Source: a virus
IMG/VR virus record: IMGVR_UViG_3300025590_000027
Location: 1-31,439 of that record
DNA: 31,439 nt
Strand: one strand, 5' to 3'
The notes under the pieces were generated by a model that ran no database searches, was not told the origin of the DNA, and was given only the letters and a program-made list of their open reading frames with translations. This document shows, piece after piece, positions 1 to 6,329 of the stretch (positions are counted from its first letter, which is position 1; the number at the start of each line of letters is the position of its first letter). The translations under genes and the position numbers were made by a program.

Positions 1-168
1 ATATTTCATCGTGAGGTTTTGTATATGAATGAAACAGAAAGGTATTTACATTCATTGTTTGATTCTAAACGTTTTCGTGGCGAGTGGTTCGATTTGTCGG
101 GGGATGATATTGAAAAGGCCAAATCTATTATAAAAAAGGGTATTAGTGGGAGTGTTTTAGTAAAGTAG
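1..168 (+). CDS. GIY-YIG family nuclease, C-terminal fragment (T5orf172/MUG113-like)
   Basis: The reading frame is open from the first base and stops with TAG at 166-168, so only the last 55 residues are visible. The piece HSLFDSKRFRGEWFDLS followed by an acidic stretch and a short helix matches the end of the T5orf172/MUG113 branch of GIY-YIG nucleases, where an RGEWF motif closes the domain. The catalytic GIY and YIG strands would lie upstream of the window. Such proteins in phages are usually free-standing endonucleases of unknown target. The product is identified by motif memory only, so the family is fairly likely and the activity is unproven. Confidence 0.6.
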   Translation: MFHREVLYMNETERYLHSLFDSKRFRGEWFDLSGDDIEKAKSIIKKGISGSVLVK

Positions 169-178
169 AGGCAAAATA

Positions 179-186
179 GTGTATAG
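179..186 (+). promoter_or_regulatory. Candidate phage promoter element GTGTATAG
   Basis: GTGTATAG begins 14 bases before the ATG at 193. The same GTGTA-type core recurs ahead of the genes at 1135, 1343, 6330, 11718, 17117 (minus strand) and 19234. It may be the recognition element of the sigma factor encoded at 1656-2357. This is inferred from recurrence only. Confidence 0.3.
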
Positions 187-192
187 ATATGT

Positions 193-1080
193 ATGGCGGT
201 TTATGATAATATACCAGTTTACGTTGGAGAGGCTAATGATGATAGTGGGTCTTCGGTAGTGGATGGCGATGGTAGATTTATATTTGCATCGAAGTATTCA
301 GTTAGTCGTTCGGTTGCGGCATCTAAAATTAATCGTTTAGGATCAGGTTGCGGTCCACAAGGTATGGTTTCCGCTAGTGATGATCGTTGCGAAGTAGATA
401 TTGAGTTTTTTTTATTAAATATAGATAACAACGAAGAATCTTATTCTTTTTTGCTTGATTCTTATAATGGTACTGGGGAGAGGTCTTTTCCAATTAGGAT
501 TGGTGCGAGCATATACAAAAAATGTTTTTTAAATAACTACTCTGTTACTGTAAGGCCGTTTGAGCCTGTTAAGCTTAGGGCTAAGTTTGAGTGTATAGAT
601 TTCCCTGAAAACGAAGATTTCAAGAACAATACAAATACCATTAATAATAATTATAACAATTTAATGAGTAGTAATAATGTTGTTTATTCTTATTCATCTA
701 CAATTAGTGGTATAAGCGGCGAAATTTTAAACTCCGAATTGATTACTGATTTTGCTTACGACAAAAAATATAACAATGAGTTGGTAAAAAAAATAGGGAA
801 TGACTGTACCGCTGTAAGGTCTATTGTTGAGGATGTCGAGATAAATGTTGGCATAGAATCCACTGGTTTTAAATCGTTTATGTCTCGCGGTGGAGATAGA
901 ATTGAATCCGATATATTATTTATACCGAAAGATGTAGCTGGAGATCCTATTAGCACTATTAATGAAGACATAGGGTTTTTGGTTCCATCTGGGACATTAA
1001 TTGTAAATCAAGAATACAGTACACAAGGTGGGGATAATAGTTTGGCTAGATTAAGATTGTCTGACACATTAAAGTTTTAA
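193..1080 (+). CDS. Tail-tube-like structural protein (paralogue 1)
   Basis: This 295-residue protein has no signal peptide or membrane segment. Its layout matches the tube-like proteins at 12817-13953, 13992-15155, 27741-28535 and 29557-end. An N-terminal strand region (FASKYSVSRSVAASKINRLG) aligns with the RVQSANYGFTINRQDV region of the main tube proteins. A central LNNYSVTVRP...AKFECIDF segment corresponds to their SYSV..VGS.P...E..NI signature, and a C-terminal KKIGNDC...VEINVGI segment to their ERIGSKFPFARVV..VNASLSV. It lacks the VGS-P core and is the most divergent member. It is probably a tail tube or tail-tip component, but the similarity is faint and no catalytic motif is seen. The ATG at 193 was chosen because the candidate promoter lies just before it. 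Confidence 0.5.
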   Translation: MAVYDNIPVYVGEANDDSGSSVVDGDGRFIFASKYSVSRSVAASKINRLGSGCGPQGMVSASDDRCEVDIEFFLLNIDNNEESYSFLLDSYNGTGERSFPIRIGASIYKKCFLNNYSVTVRPFEPVKLRAKFECIDFPENEDFKNNTNTINNNYNNLMSSNNVVYSYSSTISGISGEILNSELITDFAYDKKYNNELVKKIGNDCTAVRSIVEDVEINVGIESTGFKSFMSRGGDRIESDILFIPKDVAGDPISTINEDIGFLVPSGTLIVNQEYSTQGGDNSLARLRLSDTLKF

Positions 1081-1120
1081 GTATCCTTATAATTAGATAG
1101 TAAGGAAAACAAAAAGATAA

Positions 1121-1130
1121 GTGTATCTAT
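1121..1130 (+). promoter_or_regulatory. Candidate phage promoter element GTGTATCTAT
   Basis: A GTGTA-type element starts 14 bases before the ATG at 1135, the same spacing as the element before the gene at 193. Function is inferred from recurrence. Confidence 0.28.
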
Positions 1131-1134
1131 TTAT

Positions 1135-1260
1135 ATGCTGTTTTTATTGATTGTTGGTTTTATATTATTTTTTATGTTAGGCATGGCTATTTATTACGCG
1201 AAAGTTGCTAATCAAACACCTAAAAATAAAATGCCAAGAAACAGGTCTGATTATTTTTAA
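1135..1260 (+). CDS. 41-residue single-pass membrane microprotein
   Basis: A short frame encodes MLFLLIVGFILFFMLGMAIYY, about 21 strongly hydrophobic residues, followed by a basic polar tail ending NRSDYF. This is the form of a single-pass inner-membrane peptide with a cytoplasmic C-terminus. It fills the gap between the tube-like gene and the zinc-ribbon gene, and no other gene explains that gap. Small membrane proteins of this kind in phages can be holin-, spanin- or superinfection-related, but nothing here distinguishes these. No convincing Shine-Dalgarno sequence precedes the ATG. Confidence 0.4.
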   Translation: MLFLLIVGFILFFMLGMAIYYAKVANQTPKNKMPRNRSDYF

Positions 1261-1321
1261 TATTTAGTGTTTTTTGGTGTAAACATGGATTGGTATTTCT
1301 TTTTTTTTGAAAAACCATTGA

Positions 1322-1338
1322 TTTGACGTATAAATAAA
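1322..1338 (+). promoter_or_regulatory. Candidate promoter: TTTGAC + GTATAAATAAA
   Basis: TTTGAC (1322-1327) is followed directly by GTATAAATAAAG, which contains TATAAATA at 1329-1336, a few bases before the ATG at 1343. TATAAATA is the core late-promoter sequence of T4-type phages, read by a phage sigma factor. The unit it would drive encodes a zinc-ribbon protein and a sigma factor. The arrangement resembles the element before the portal gene (TTTTGAC, then GTGTATAATAAAG). Assignment is by sequence likeness only. Confidence 0.4.
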
Positions 1339-1342
1339 GTAT

Positions 1343-1675
1343 ATGAACCATGTTTTTTGTATTGAGTGCGGCAGTAAAATTGAATATGCCTATTCCAAGC
1401 CTAAATTTTGCTCAAGTTGCGGCTCTAAGTGTGGGGGAAACCACCTCGAGAAAAAAGAGCCGAAGAAATTTATAAAAAAAGAGTCTTTGGCGGAAGATGA
1501 AACCGACATAGATTTTATCCCAGATATCGATAAGCTATCTGTAGATGTAGAGTCTAACGGGAATAATGTATTTACCTTTGGTTCTTTAGCTGGAGAAAAA
1601 GAATCACCTAAAACTGTAAGAAGTAGAGGTTCTAAAACTATAGAAGACTTTATTGATGACAGAAGATCAAGGTAA
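1343..1675 (+). CDS. Zinc-ribbon protein
   Basis: This 110-residue protein begins with a four-cysteine zinc ribbon: C6-x2-C9 and C23-x2-C26, both followed by GSK, with an extra Cys at 30. After residue 35 it is charged and probably disordered, rich in Lys and Glu, ending in an SKTIEDFIDDRRSR helix. Its 3' end overlaps the sigma factor gene by 20 bases, so the two are probably co-translated. Zinc ribbons next to sigma-like genes suggest a role in transcription (RNA polymerase binding or sigma partner), but that is inference from position. It could equally be a structural or DNA-binding accessory protein. Confidence 0.55.
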   Translation: MNHVFCIECGSKIEYAYSKPKFCSSCGSKCGGNHLEKKEPKKFIKKESLAEDETDIDFIPDIDKLSVDVESNGNNVFTFGSLAGEKESPKTVRSRGSKTIEDFIDDRRSR

Positions 1676-2357
1676 AAAATTTGAGGACTATATTGATGTA
1701 ATAGAATTAGCCATACGCAAACAGCGTAGTAGGTGGAGGCTAGATTGTATAGCCTGGTTTGATTTTGAAGATGTAGAACAAGTTATAAAGCTCCATATTT
1801 ATAAAAAATGGAGTATGTGGAATCAAGATCTACCGTTAGAGCCTTGGATAAATACTATAGTAACTAATCAGATAAGAAATCTGGTTAGAAATCACTATGG
1901 CAACTATGTTAAGCCGTGTGTTAATTGTCACCACAATTTGGGGGGTGATGCTTGTTCCTTTACAAAAAGCGGTTTACAAGATGGGGAGTGTGTTGATTTT
2001 TCAAAATGGTCAAAAACAAAAAAAGTAGCTTTTGAATTAAAAGTTTCAGTACCTAGTGAGAATCATTTGTATGAAATGGGGGAGTGGCCAAGTGAAGAAT
2101 TGCAGTTTGATGATCCAATAAACAAACTCAATGTTTTCATGAAGAAAGAACTGAGTGAGTTACATTACAAGGCATATTATATGTTGTTTTTTGAGCGTAC
2201 TGGAGAAGAGGAGGTTGCCAAGCTAATGGGCTACAAAACAAACGAAAAGAAAAGGAAGGCTGGTTACAGGCAAGTTAAAAACCTAAAAAAGTTATTTTTG
2301 AAAACCGCTTCAGACATAATAAGAGAACAAGATATAATAATAACAGGAATTGAGTAA
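1656..2357 (+). CDS. Phage RNA polymerase sigma factor with zinc-binding insert
   Basis: This 233-residue protein has a sigma-70 region 2-like helical segment near residues 35-80 (DFEDVEQVIKLHIYKKW, then PWINTIVTNQIRNLVRNHY). C88-x2-C91-x8-C100-x11-C112 follows, likely a zinc site, and the C-terminal LSELHYKAYYMLFFERTG / EEEVAKLMGY region resembles a region 4 helix-turn-helix. Such a protein would direct host RNA polymerase to late phage promoters. An in-frame TTG lies one codon upstream (1653), but the ATG at 1656 is the better start. It overlaps the zinc-ribbon gene and its stop overlaps the ATG at 2357. Family recognition is good; promoter targets are unknown. Confidence 0.7.
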   Translation: MTEDQGKKFEDYIDVIELAIRKQRSRWRLDCIAWFDFEDVEQVIKLHIYKKWSMWNQDLPLEPWINTIVTNQIRNLVRNHYGNYVKPCVNCHHNLGGDACSFTKSGLQDGECVDFSKWSKTKKVAFELKVSVPSENHLYEMGEWPSEELQFDDPINKLNVFMKKELSELHYKAYYMLFFERTGEEEVAKLMGYKTNEKKRKAGYRQVKNLKKLFLKTASDIIREQDIIITGIE

Positions 2358-2431
2358 TGGATATTGTTGAAATTATTTTGATAATGTTGTTTATTATAAT
2401 TTGGGCAATGAGAGGTAAATTAGGAGTATAA
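2357..2431 (+). CDS. 24-residue hydrophobic peptide
   Basis: The stop of the sigma factor gene overlaps an ATG (TAATG at 2355-2359), opening a 24-codon frame whose product is almost wholly a membrane helix (IVEIILIMLFIIIWAM) with a short basic end. TAATG overlaps are also used at 12260, 28535 and 29557 in this window, which supports translation by coupling. At this length chance cannot be excluded. Confidence 0.28.
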   Translation: MDIVEIILIMLFIIIWAMRGKLGV

Positions 2432-2440
2432 AAATAAAAC

Positions 2441-3490
2441 ATGGACTTAACAAAAGAACAAAAAGAATTTATTCTAGAAAATAGCAAAAAAATAACTGAT
2501 CTTAACGAGATGACTAGAAAGTGTTTCGAGGATGATAGTCTTGACGGCAGGAATAAACAAGGAAGGCTTGTGCGTAAATTTATGATTGATAACGCAATAG
2601 AATTCAATACCCAATTTAAAGGTAAACAGGAAGAGATACAATTTTCTGAAGAGCAAAAAGAATTTATTATACAACAAGCGAGAGACGAGCTTTCTTCTTT
2701 AGCAATTGCGAAGCTTCTTTTTCCAGATAAGAGGGTAAACCCATTAAGTCTTGAGCAAAGGGCTGTTTTAGAGGTTATTAAGGATATTAACCCTGATTTC
2801 CTGCCATCTAAAGACAGCGGTGCGTTAGATTCTTATGTAGCGCCTAAAGCAGCAAGCAGAATAGTAAAAAAGATTAATGAGGCAACTGGTAATGCCTTCG
2901 AAGAGTCTAAGTTAAATAGGCAGCATCAAGTATACGTGGAAAGATTGGGTATAAACCTAAACAATTCGCGTTTCTTAAAAATAATTAATAACTATTTAGA
3001 CAAAAGCGACAGAGAGTTATTTGAGCATGAATTCATAAGGCTTACTTGGGATAAACCAGACTGTTCTGCTGATGAGATAAATCTTTATCTAAATGTATGT
3101 AAGGAAATTATTAATTTAGAAGTTATAAGCAAGCACTTAAATAAGTTGAACGACATGTTTGACGTAGCTGACGATCAAACAGAAATGTCTGTGCGCTTGG
3201 CCGAAATTATCAAAGCTAAAAGCTCAGAGTACCATCAATGCGAGGGAAGAATAGAAAACCTTACAAAAAAGCTACAAGGAGACAGGGCTACGAGAATGAA
3301 TACGAAGTCAAAAAATAATGCTTCTATTTTATCAATAGTTCAATTGTTTCAAGAAAAAGAAGAGAGAGACAACATGGTTAGAATGGCAGAGATGCAAAAA
3401 ATGACAGCCAAGAAGGAGGCTGAGAGGCTTGAGGGTATGGCTGAGTGGAAAGCTAGAGTATTAGGTATAAGTCAAGACGATGTCATTTAA
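2441..3490 (+). CDS. Putative terminase small subunit
   Basis: This 349-residue soluble protein has no known catalytic motif. It has an internal repeat: LTKEQKEFI at residues 3-11 and FSEEQKEFI at 68-76 each begin a helical segment of about 45 residues that could be a helix-turn-helix unit. The rest is helical, with a coiled-coil-like C-terminal region rich in Lys, Glu and Met. It precedes a nuclease and the large terminase in a chain of overlapping genes, where the DNA-recognising small terminase is normally found. The call rests on position, predicted DNA-binding repeats and the coiled coil. It is longer than the usual 150-200 residue small terminase, so another DNA-binding packaging protein is possible. 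Confidence 0.4.
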   Translation: MDLTKEQKEFILENSKKITDLNEMTRKCFEDDSLDGRNKQGRLVRKFMIDNAIEFNTQFKGKQEEIQFSEEQKEFIIQQARDELSSLAIAKLLFPDKRVNPLSLEQRAVLEVIKDINPDFLPSKDSGALDSYVAPKAASRIVKKINEATGNAFEESKLNRQHQVYVERLGINLNNSRFLKIINNYLDKSDRELFEHEFIRLTWDKPDCSADEINLYLNVCKEIINLEVISKHLNKLNDMFDVADDQTEMSVRLAEIIKAKSSEYHQCEGRIENLTKKLQGDRATRMNTKSKNNASILSIVQLFQEKEERDNMVRMAEMQKMTAKKEAERLEGMAEWKARVLGISQDDVI

Positions 3491-4400
3491 ATGCAAAGAA
3501 TGTCAGGGGGATTTCGAATCTCTTAGGGGTTTACATACCCACATCAAGAAACATGAAATGTTTCTTGGAGATTACTACGTAAAACACTACAAAAGAAAAA
3601 ACAAACTCACTGGCGAGCTTCTCCCTTTTAAAAATTATAAACATTACTTTGATCACGATTTTTCACAACCGCACCAACTCATGAAGTGGTGCAATAAAGC
3701 TGATCCAAAAGAAGTAAAAACTTATATACAGAAATTATTATGCGACAGAATAAAAAACAAAGAACTTAAATACGGTCCAACGGATTTGGAGCTTATAAGT
3801 GCTGGGTTGCCTTCTATTGATGTTTATAAAAAGTATTTTGGCAGCTACACGGCAGTATGTAATAAATGTGGCGTTGACCCACTGCTGGGTTGTAGATTGC
3901 CAAAAGGTTTTGACAATGACTTGTCTAAAACAAAAATTTTGATTGATACTAGAGAACAACAACCATTAACTTTTAAAAATTCAGAATTGCATAAGCTTGA
4001 TGTCGGCGATTATGGAGTGACATCGCAAGATTATGATTATACATATGTTGACAGAAAGTCATTTGGCGATTTTTGCGGGACAATAACAGTTGGTTATGCT
4101 CGTTTTTGCAAAGAAATGGATAGGTGTAGGTCTTTGGGCTCTTATTTGTTCGTGGTTATGGAGTTCGATATCAATGAGATAGAAAACCTCAATAAAAAAA
4201 GCTACAAGAAGTATAAGCTTGATTATGTTTTTCATAATATGAGAGAAATACAAAAACAGTATAGTGATTGTTGTCAATTTGTCTTTTCTGGTTCTAGAAA
4301 AAACAGTGAGCTCATTATACCAAAACTTCTTGTCATGGGAAAAAAATTATGGTCCACTGATATACAATATTTCTGGTCTAAATATATACAAAAAAAATGA
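3480..4400 (+). CDS. ERCC4/XPF-type nuclease with N-terminal C2H2 finger
   Basis: The 306-residue protein begins with a classical C2H2 finger, C-x2-C-x12-H-x3-H in the first 25 residues. Residues 98-133 (YGPTDLELISAG...YKKYFGSYTAVCNKCGV) resemble the homing-endonuclease-associated repeat that accompanies HNH and NUMOD proteins. The C-terminal half is an ERCC4 nuclease domain: IDTRE at 155-159, LDVGDY ending at 178, and DRKSFGD at 191-198. The signature ERKxxxD Glu is replaced by Asp191. ERCC4 nucleases cut branched or flapped DNA. Here the gene overlaps the putative small terminase by 11 bases and the large terminase by ATGA, so resolving replicative branches before or during packaging is a reasonable inference. 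Confidence 0.75.
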   Translation: MSFKCKECQGDFESLRGLHTHIKKHEMFLGDYYVKHYKRKNKLTGELLPFKNYKHYFDHDFSQPHQLMKWCNKADPKEVKTYIQKLLCDRIKNKELKYGPTDLELISAGLPSIDVYKKYFGSYTAVCNKCGVDPLLGCRLPKGFDNDLSKTKILIDTREQQPLTFKNSELHKLDVGDYGVTSQDYDYTYVDRKSFGDFCGTITVGYARFCKEMDRCRSLGSYLFVVMEFDINEIENLNKKSYKKYKLDYVFHNMREIQKQYSDCCQFVFSGSRKNSELIIPKLLVMGKKLWSTDIQYFWSKYIQKK

Positions 4401-6256
4401 GTTGGCAAACAGGAATACAAGAGTCTAGAAATAGGTTCCCAGATATAAACAAAGAGATTTTAGAGATAGATGGATATCTAGAAGAAGAAGAGGCAAAAAT
4501 ATTGTTTTATAAATTCTTAAGACAAAACCCATCTTTTGCTGCGGAGTTTATTACTGGTGTCAGATTATTCCCTTTCCAGCACATGGCTATTAAGGGCATG
4601 ATGGAGACCGATTACTTTTTAGGCATATGGAGTCGTGGAATGTCTAAAAGCTTCTCTACGGCGGTTTTTGCGCTGTTAGACGCTATTTTAAACCAGGGTG
4701 TTCACATCGGAATTATTTCTAAGTCTTTTCGACAGTCAAAAATGATATTTACGAAGATGGAAGAGATCGCGGCGAGCCCAAAAGCTGAATTTCTTTCTCA
4801 ATGTATTACGAGAGTGTCTAAAGCTAATGATCAATGGGTTATGGAGTTAGGGGCAAGTAAGATAACGGCTCTGCCACTTGGTGATGGCGAAAAACTTCGT
4901 GGTTTTCGATTTGAGCGTATGATTATTGACGAATTACTGCTTATGCCAGAGAAGGTCTTGAACGAGGTTATCATGCCATTCCTTTCTGTTATAAAAAACC
5001 CGACAGAGAGACAGGAGACATACGATATCGAAACCGAGATGATAGAACAGGGTAAAATGAAAGAGGAGGATAGACATAAATGGCCGAACAACAAAATTAT
5101 TGGTTTGTCTTCTGCATCTTACAGGTTTGAACATTTATATAAGATGTATTGTCAATATGAGTCATTGATTCTTAATGAAAACGAACAGGATAAAGCTCAT
5201 AGGGTTATAATGCATTTTAGTTATGATTGCGCACCTCAACAACTGTATGATCAAAACCTTATTGATCAAGCTAAAGCTACCATGAGCCAATCTCAGTTCG
5301 ATAGAGAGTTTATGGCCGTATTTACAGACGATAGTTCTGGTTACTTCAAAGTAAGTAAAATGATGGAATGCACTATACCAGATGGAGAAGGTCAATGTGT
5401 GGAGGTAGTAGGAGAGCCTTCTGATGAATATATTCTAGCTTTTGACCCTTCATGGTCTGAAAGTGAGGGTTCTGATGATTTTGCAATACTGATGATAAAA
5501 TTAAATAGAGACACAAAGAAGGGGACCGTTGTCCATAGCTACGCATTACCTGGAGCCAACTTAAGAACTCACATTGTGTATATGGCCTATCTATTGAAAA
5601 ATTTTAATGTGGTATCTGTTGTTGGGGACTATAACGGAGGTGTTCAGTTTTTAAACTCATGTAACGAAAGCAGTATATTTAAAAAAGAAGGTCTTAAACT
5701 AAATGTTATAGATGCAGATTTGGACGACCACCAAGAATACGAAAAAGGATTAAGGGATCTAAAAAGACAATATAATAAAGAAAACCAGACATATGTGTTT
5801 TTAAGGAAGCCCACTTCAAAATGGATTAGATATGCCAATGAGTTATTGCAAGCGTCTTTTGACCACAAGAGAATATTTTTTGCTGGGGGAGCAATGAATG
5901 ACGATTATAACAAGCAAAGGAAAGCAAGAATACCAATAAAGAAATTAAAGTTTATCAAGAACTATGAAAATAATTCTGAGCCGTCCAAAATGATTGATTT
6001 TGTAGAACACCAAAAAGACATGATGGATCTAATTAAGGTTGAGTGCGCTATGGTTCAAGTCACAACCTCAACACAAGGTACACAAAGCTTTGATTTACCG
6101 CTTAACTTAAGAAAGCAGAAAGGCGCAGATAAAGCAAGAAAAGACTCATACTCGGCTTTGATTTTAGGAAACTGGATGATGAATACATATTACGATATGA
6201 TGGATGATGGCATTAATACAGTACAGGGCACTTTTACCCCTATGTTTATAGATTGA
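4397..6256 (+). CDS. Terminase large subunit (ATPase and nuclease)
   Basis: This 619-residue protein is the packaging motor that pumps DNA through the portal and cuts it. An FPFQ adenine-binding-like motif near residue 55 precedes a Walker A-type loop, SRGMSKS, at 79-85, and Walker B MIIDE with D178 and E179. The RNase H-like nuclease begins at LAFDPS (D350), has VGDYNGG with D411, and a third acidic residue in the HQKDMMDL stretch (D541 or D544). The length is normal for the family. The ATGA overlap with the upstream nuclease gene puts it in the same operon. Confidence 0.9.
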   Translation: MSWQTGIQESRNRFPDINKEILEIDGYLEEEEAKILFYKFLRQNPSFAAEFITGVRLFPFQHMAIKGMMETDYFLGIWSRGMSKSFSTAVFALLDAILNQGVHIGIISKSFRQSKMIFTKMEEIAASPKAEFLSQCITRVSKANDQWVMELGASKITALPLGDGEKLRGFRFERMIIDELLLMPEKVLNEVIMPFLSVIKNPTERQETYDIETEMIEQGKMKEEDRHKWPNNKIIGLSSASYRFEHLYKMYCQYESLILNENEQDKAHRVIMHFSYDCAPQQLYDQNLIDQAKATMSQSQFDREFMAVFTDDSSGYFKVSKMMECTIPDGEGQCVEVVGEPSDEYILAFDPSWSESEGSDDFAILMIKLNRDTKKGTVVHSYALPGANLRTHIVYMAYLLKNFNVVSVVGDYNGGVQFLNSCNESSIFKKEGLKLNVIDADLDDHQEYEKGLRDLKRQYNKENQTYVFLRKPTSKWIRYANELLQASFDHKRIFFAGGAMNDDYNKQRKARIPIKKLKFIKNYENNSEPSKMIDFVEHQKDMMDLIKVECAMVQVTTSTQGTQSFDLPLNLRKQKGADKARKDSYSALILGNWMMNTYYDMMDDGINTVQGTFTPMFID

Positions 6257-6285
6257 TTAAAAGAGGGTAAAGTCAAAGTTATGAA

Positions 6286-6308
6286 AGTTAAAAGTTAAAC
6301 TTTTGACT
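6286..6308. promoter_or_regulatory. 23-bp near-perfect dyad, operator-like
   Basis: AGTTAAAAGTT (6286-6296) and AACTTTTGACT (6298-6308) are inverted copies around a single central A, with one mismatch. A wider inverted pair, AAAGTCAAAGTT at 6269-6280 and AACTTTTGACTTT at 6298-6310, overlaps it and could form an AT-rich hairpin. The dyad ends 8 bases before TATAAT at 6317-6322. It could be a regulator site or an mRNA hairpin after the terminase gene. There is no long T-run, so a strong terminator is unlikely. Confidence 0.4.
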
Positions 6309-6322
6309 TTTCGGTGTATAAT
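6303..6322 (+). promoter_or_regulatory. Candidate promoter of the portal-capsid operon
   Basis: TTGACT lies at 6303-6308 and GTGTATAAT at 6314-6322, followed by AAAGAAT and the ATG at 6330. The TTGAC-to-TATAAT gap is 8 bases, too short for a housekeeping sigma-70 promoter. If it is active it fits better a compact phage-type promoter like the one at 1322-1338. It would drive portal, protease-scaffold, decoration and capsid genes. Confidence 0.4.
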
Positions 6323-6329
6323 AAAGAAT

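Noticed and set aside
1291-1317. TGGTATTTC / GAAAAACCA hairpin as a terminator before 1343
   Set aside because: AT-rich, one mismatch, and the T-run is in the loop and not after the stem.
1285-1326. 13-codon frame MDWYFFFFEKPLI just before the zinc-ribbon gene
   Set aside because: Too short, Phe-run from a poly-T tract, and it overlaps the candidate promoter; nothing supports translation.
6303-6329. Upstream ATG-type start for the portal protein giving nine more residues
   Set aside because: The extra codons fall across the TTGACT/TATAAT promoter-like stretch and the start codon is TTG or similar; ATG 6330 with the MAKRKYNKK start is more natural.
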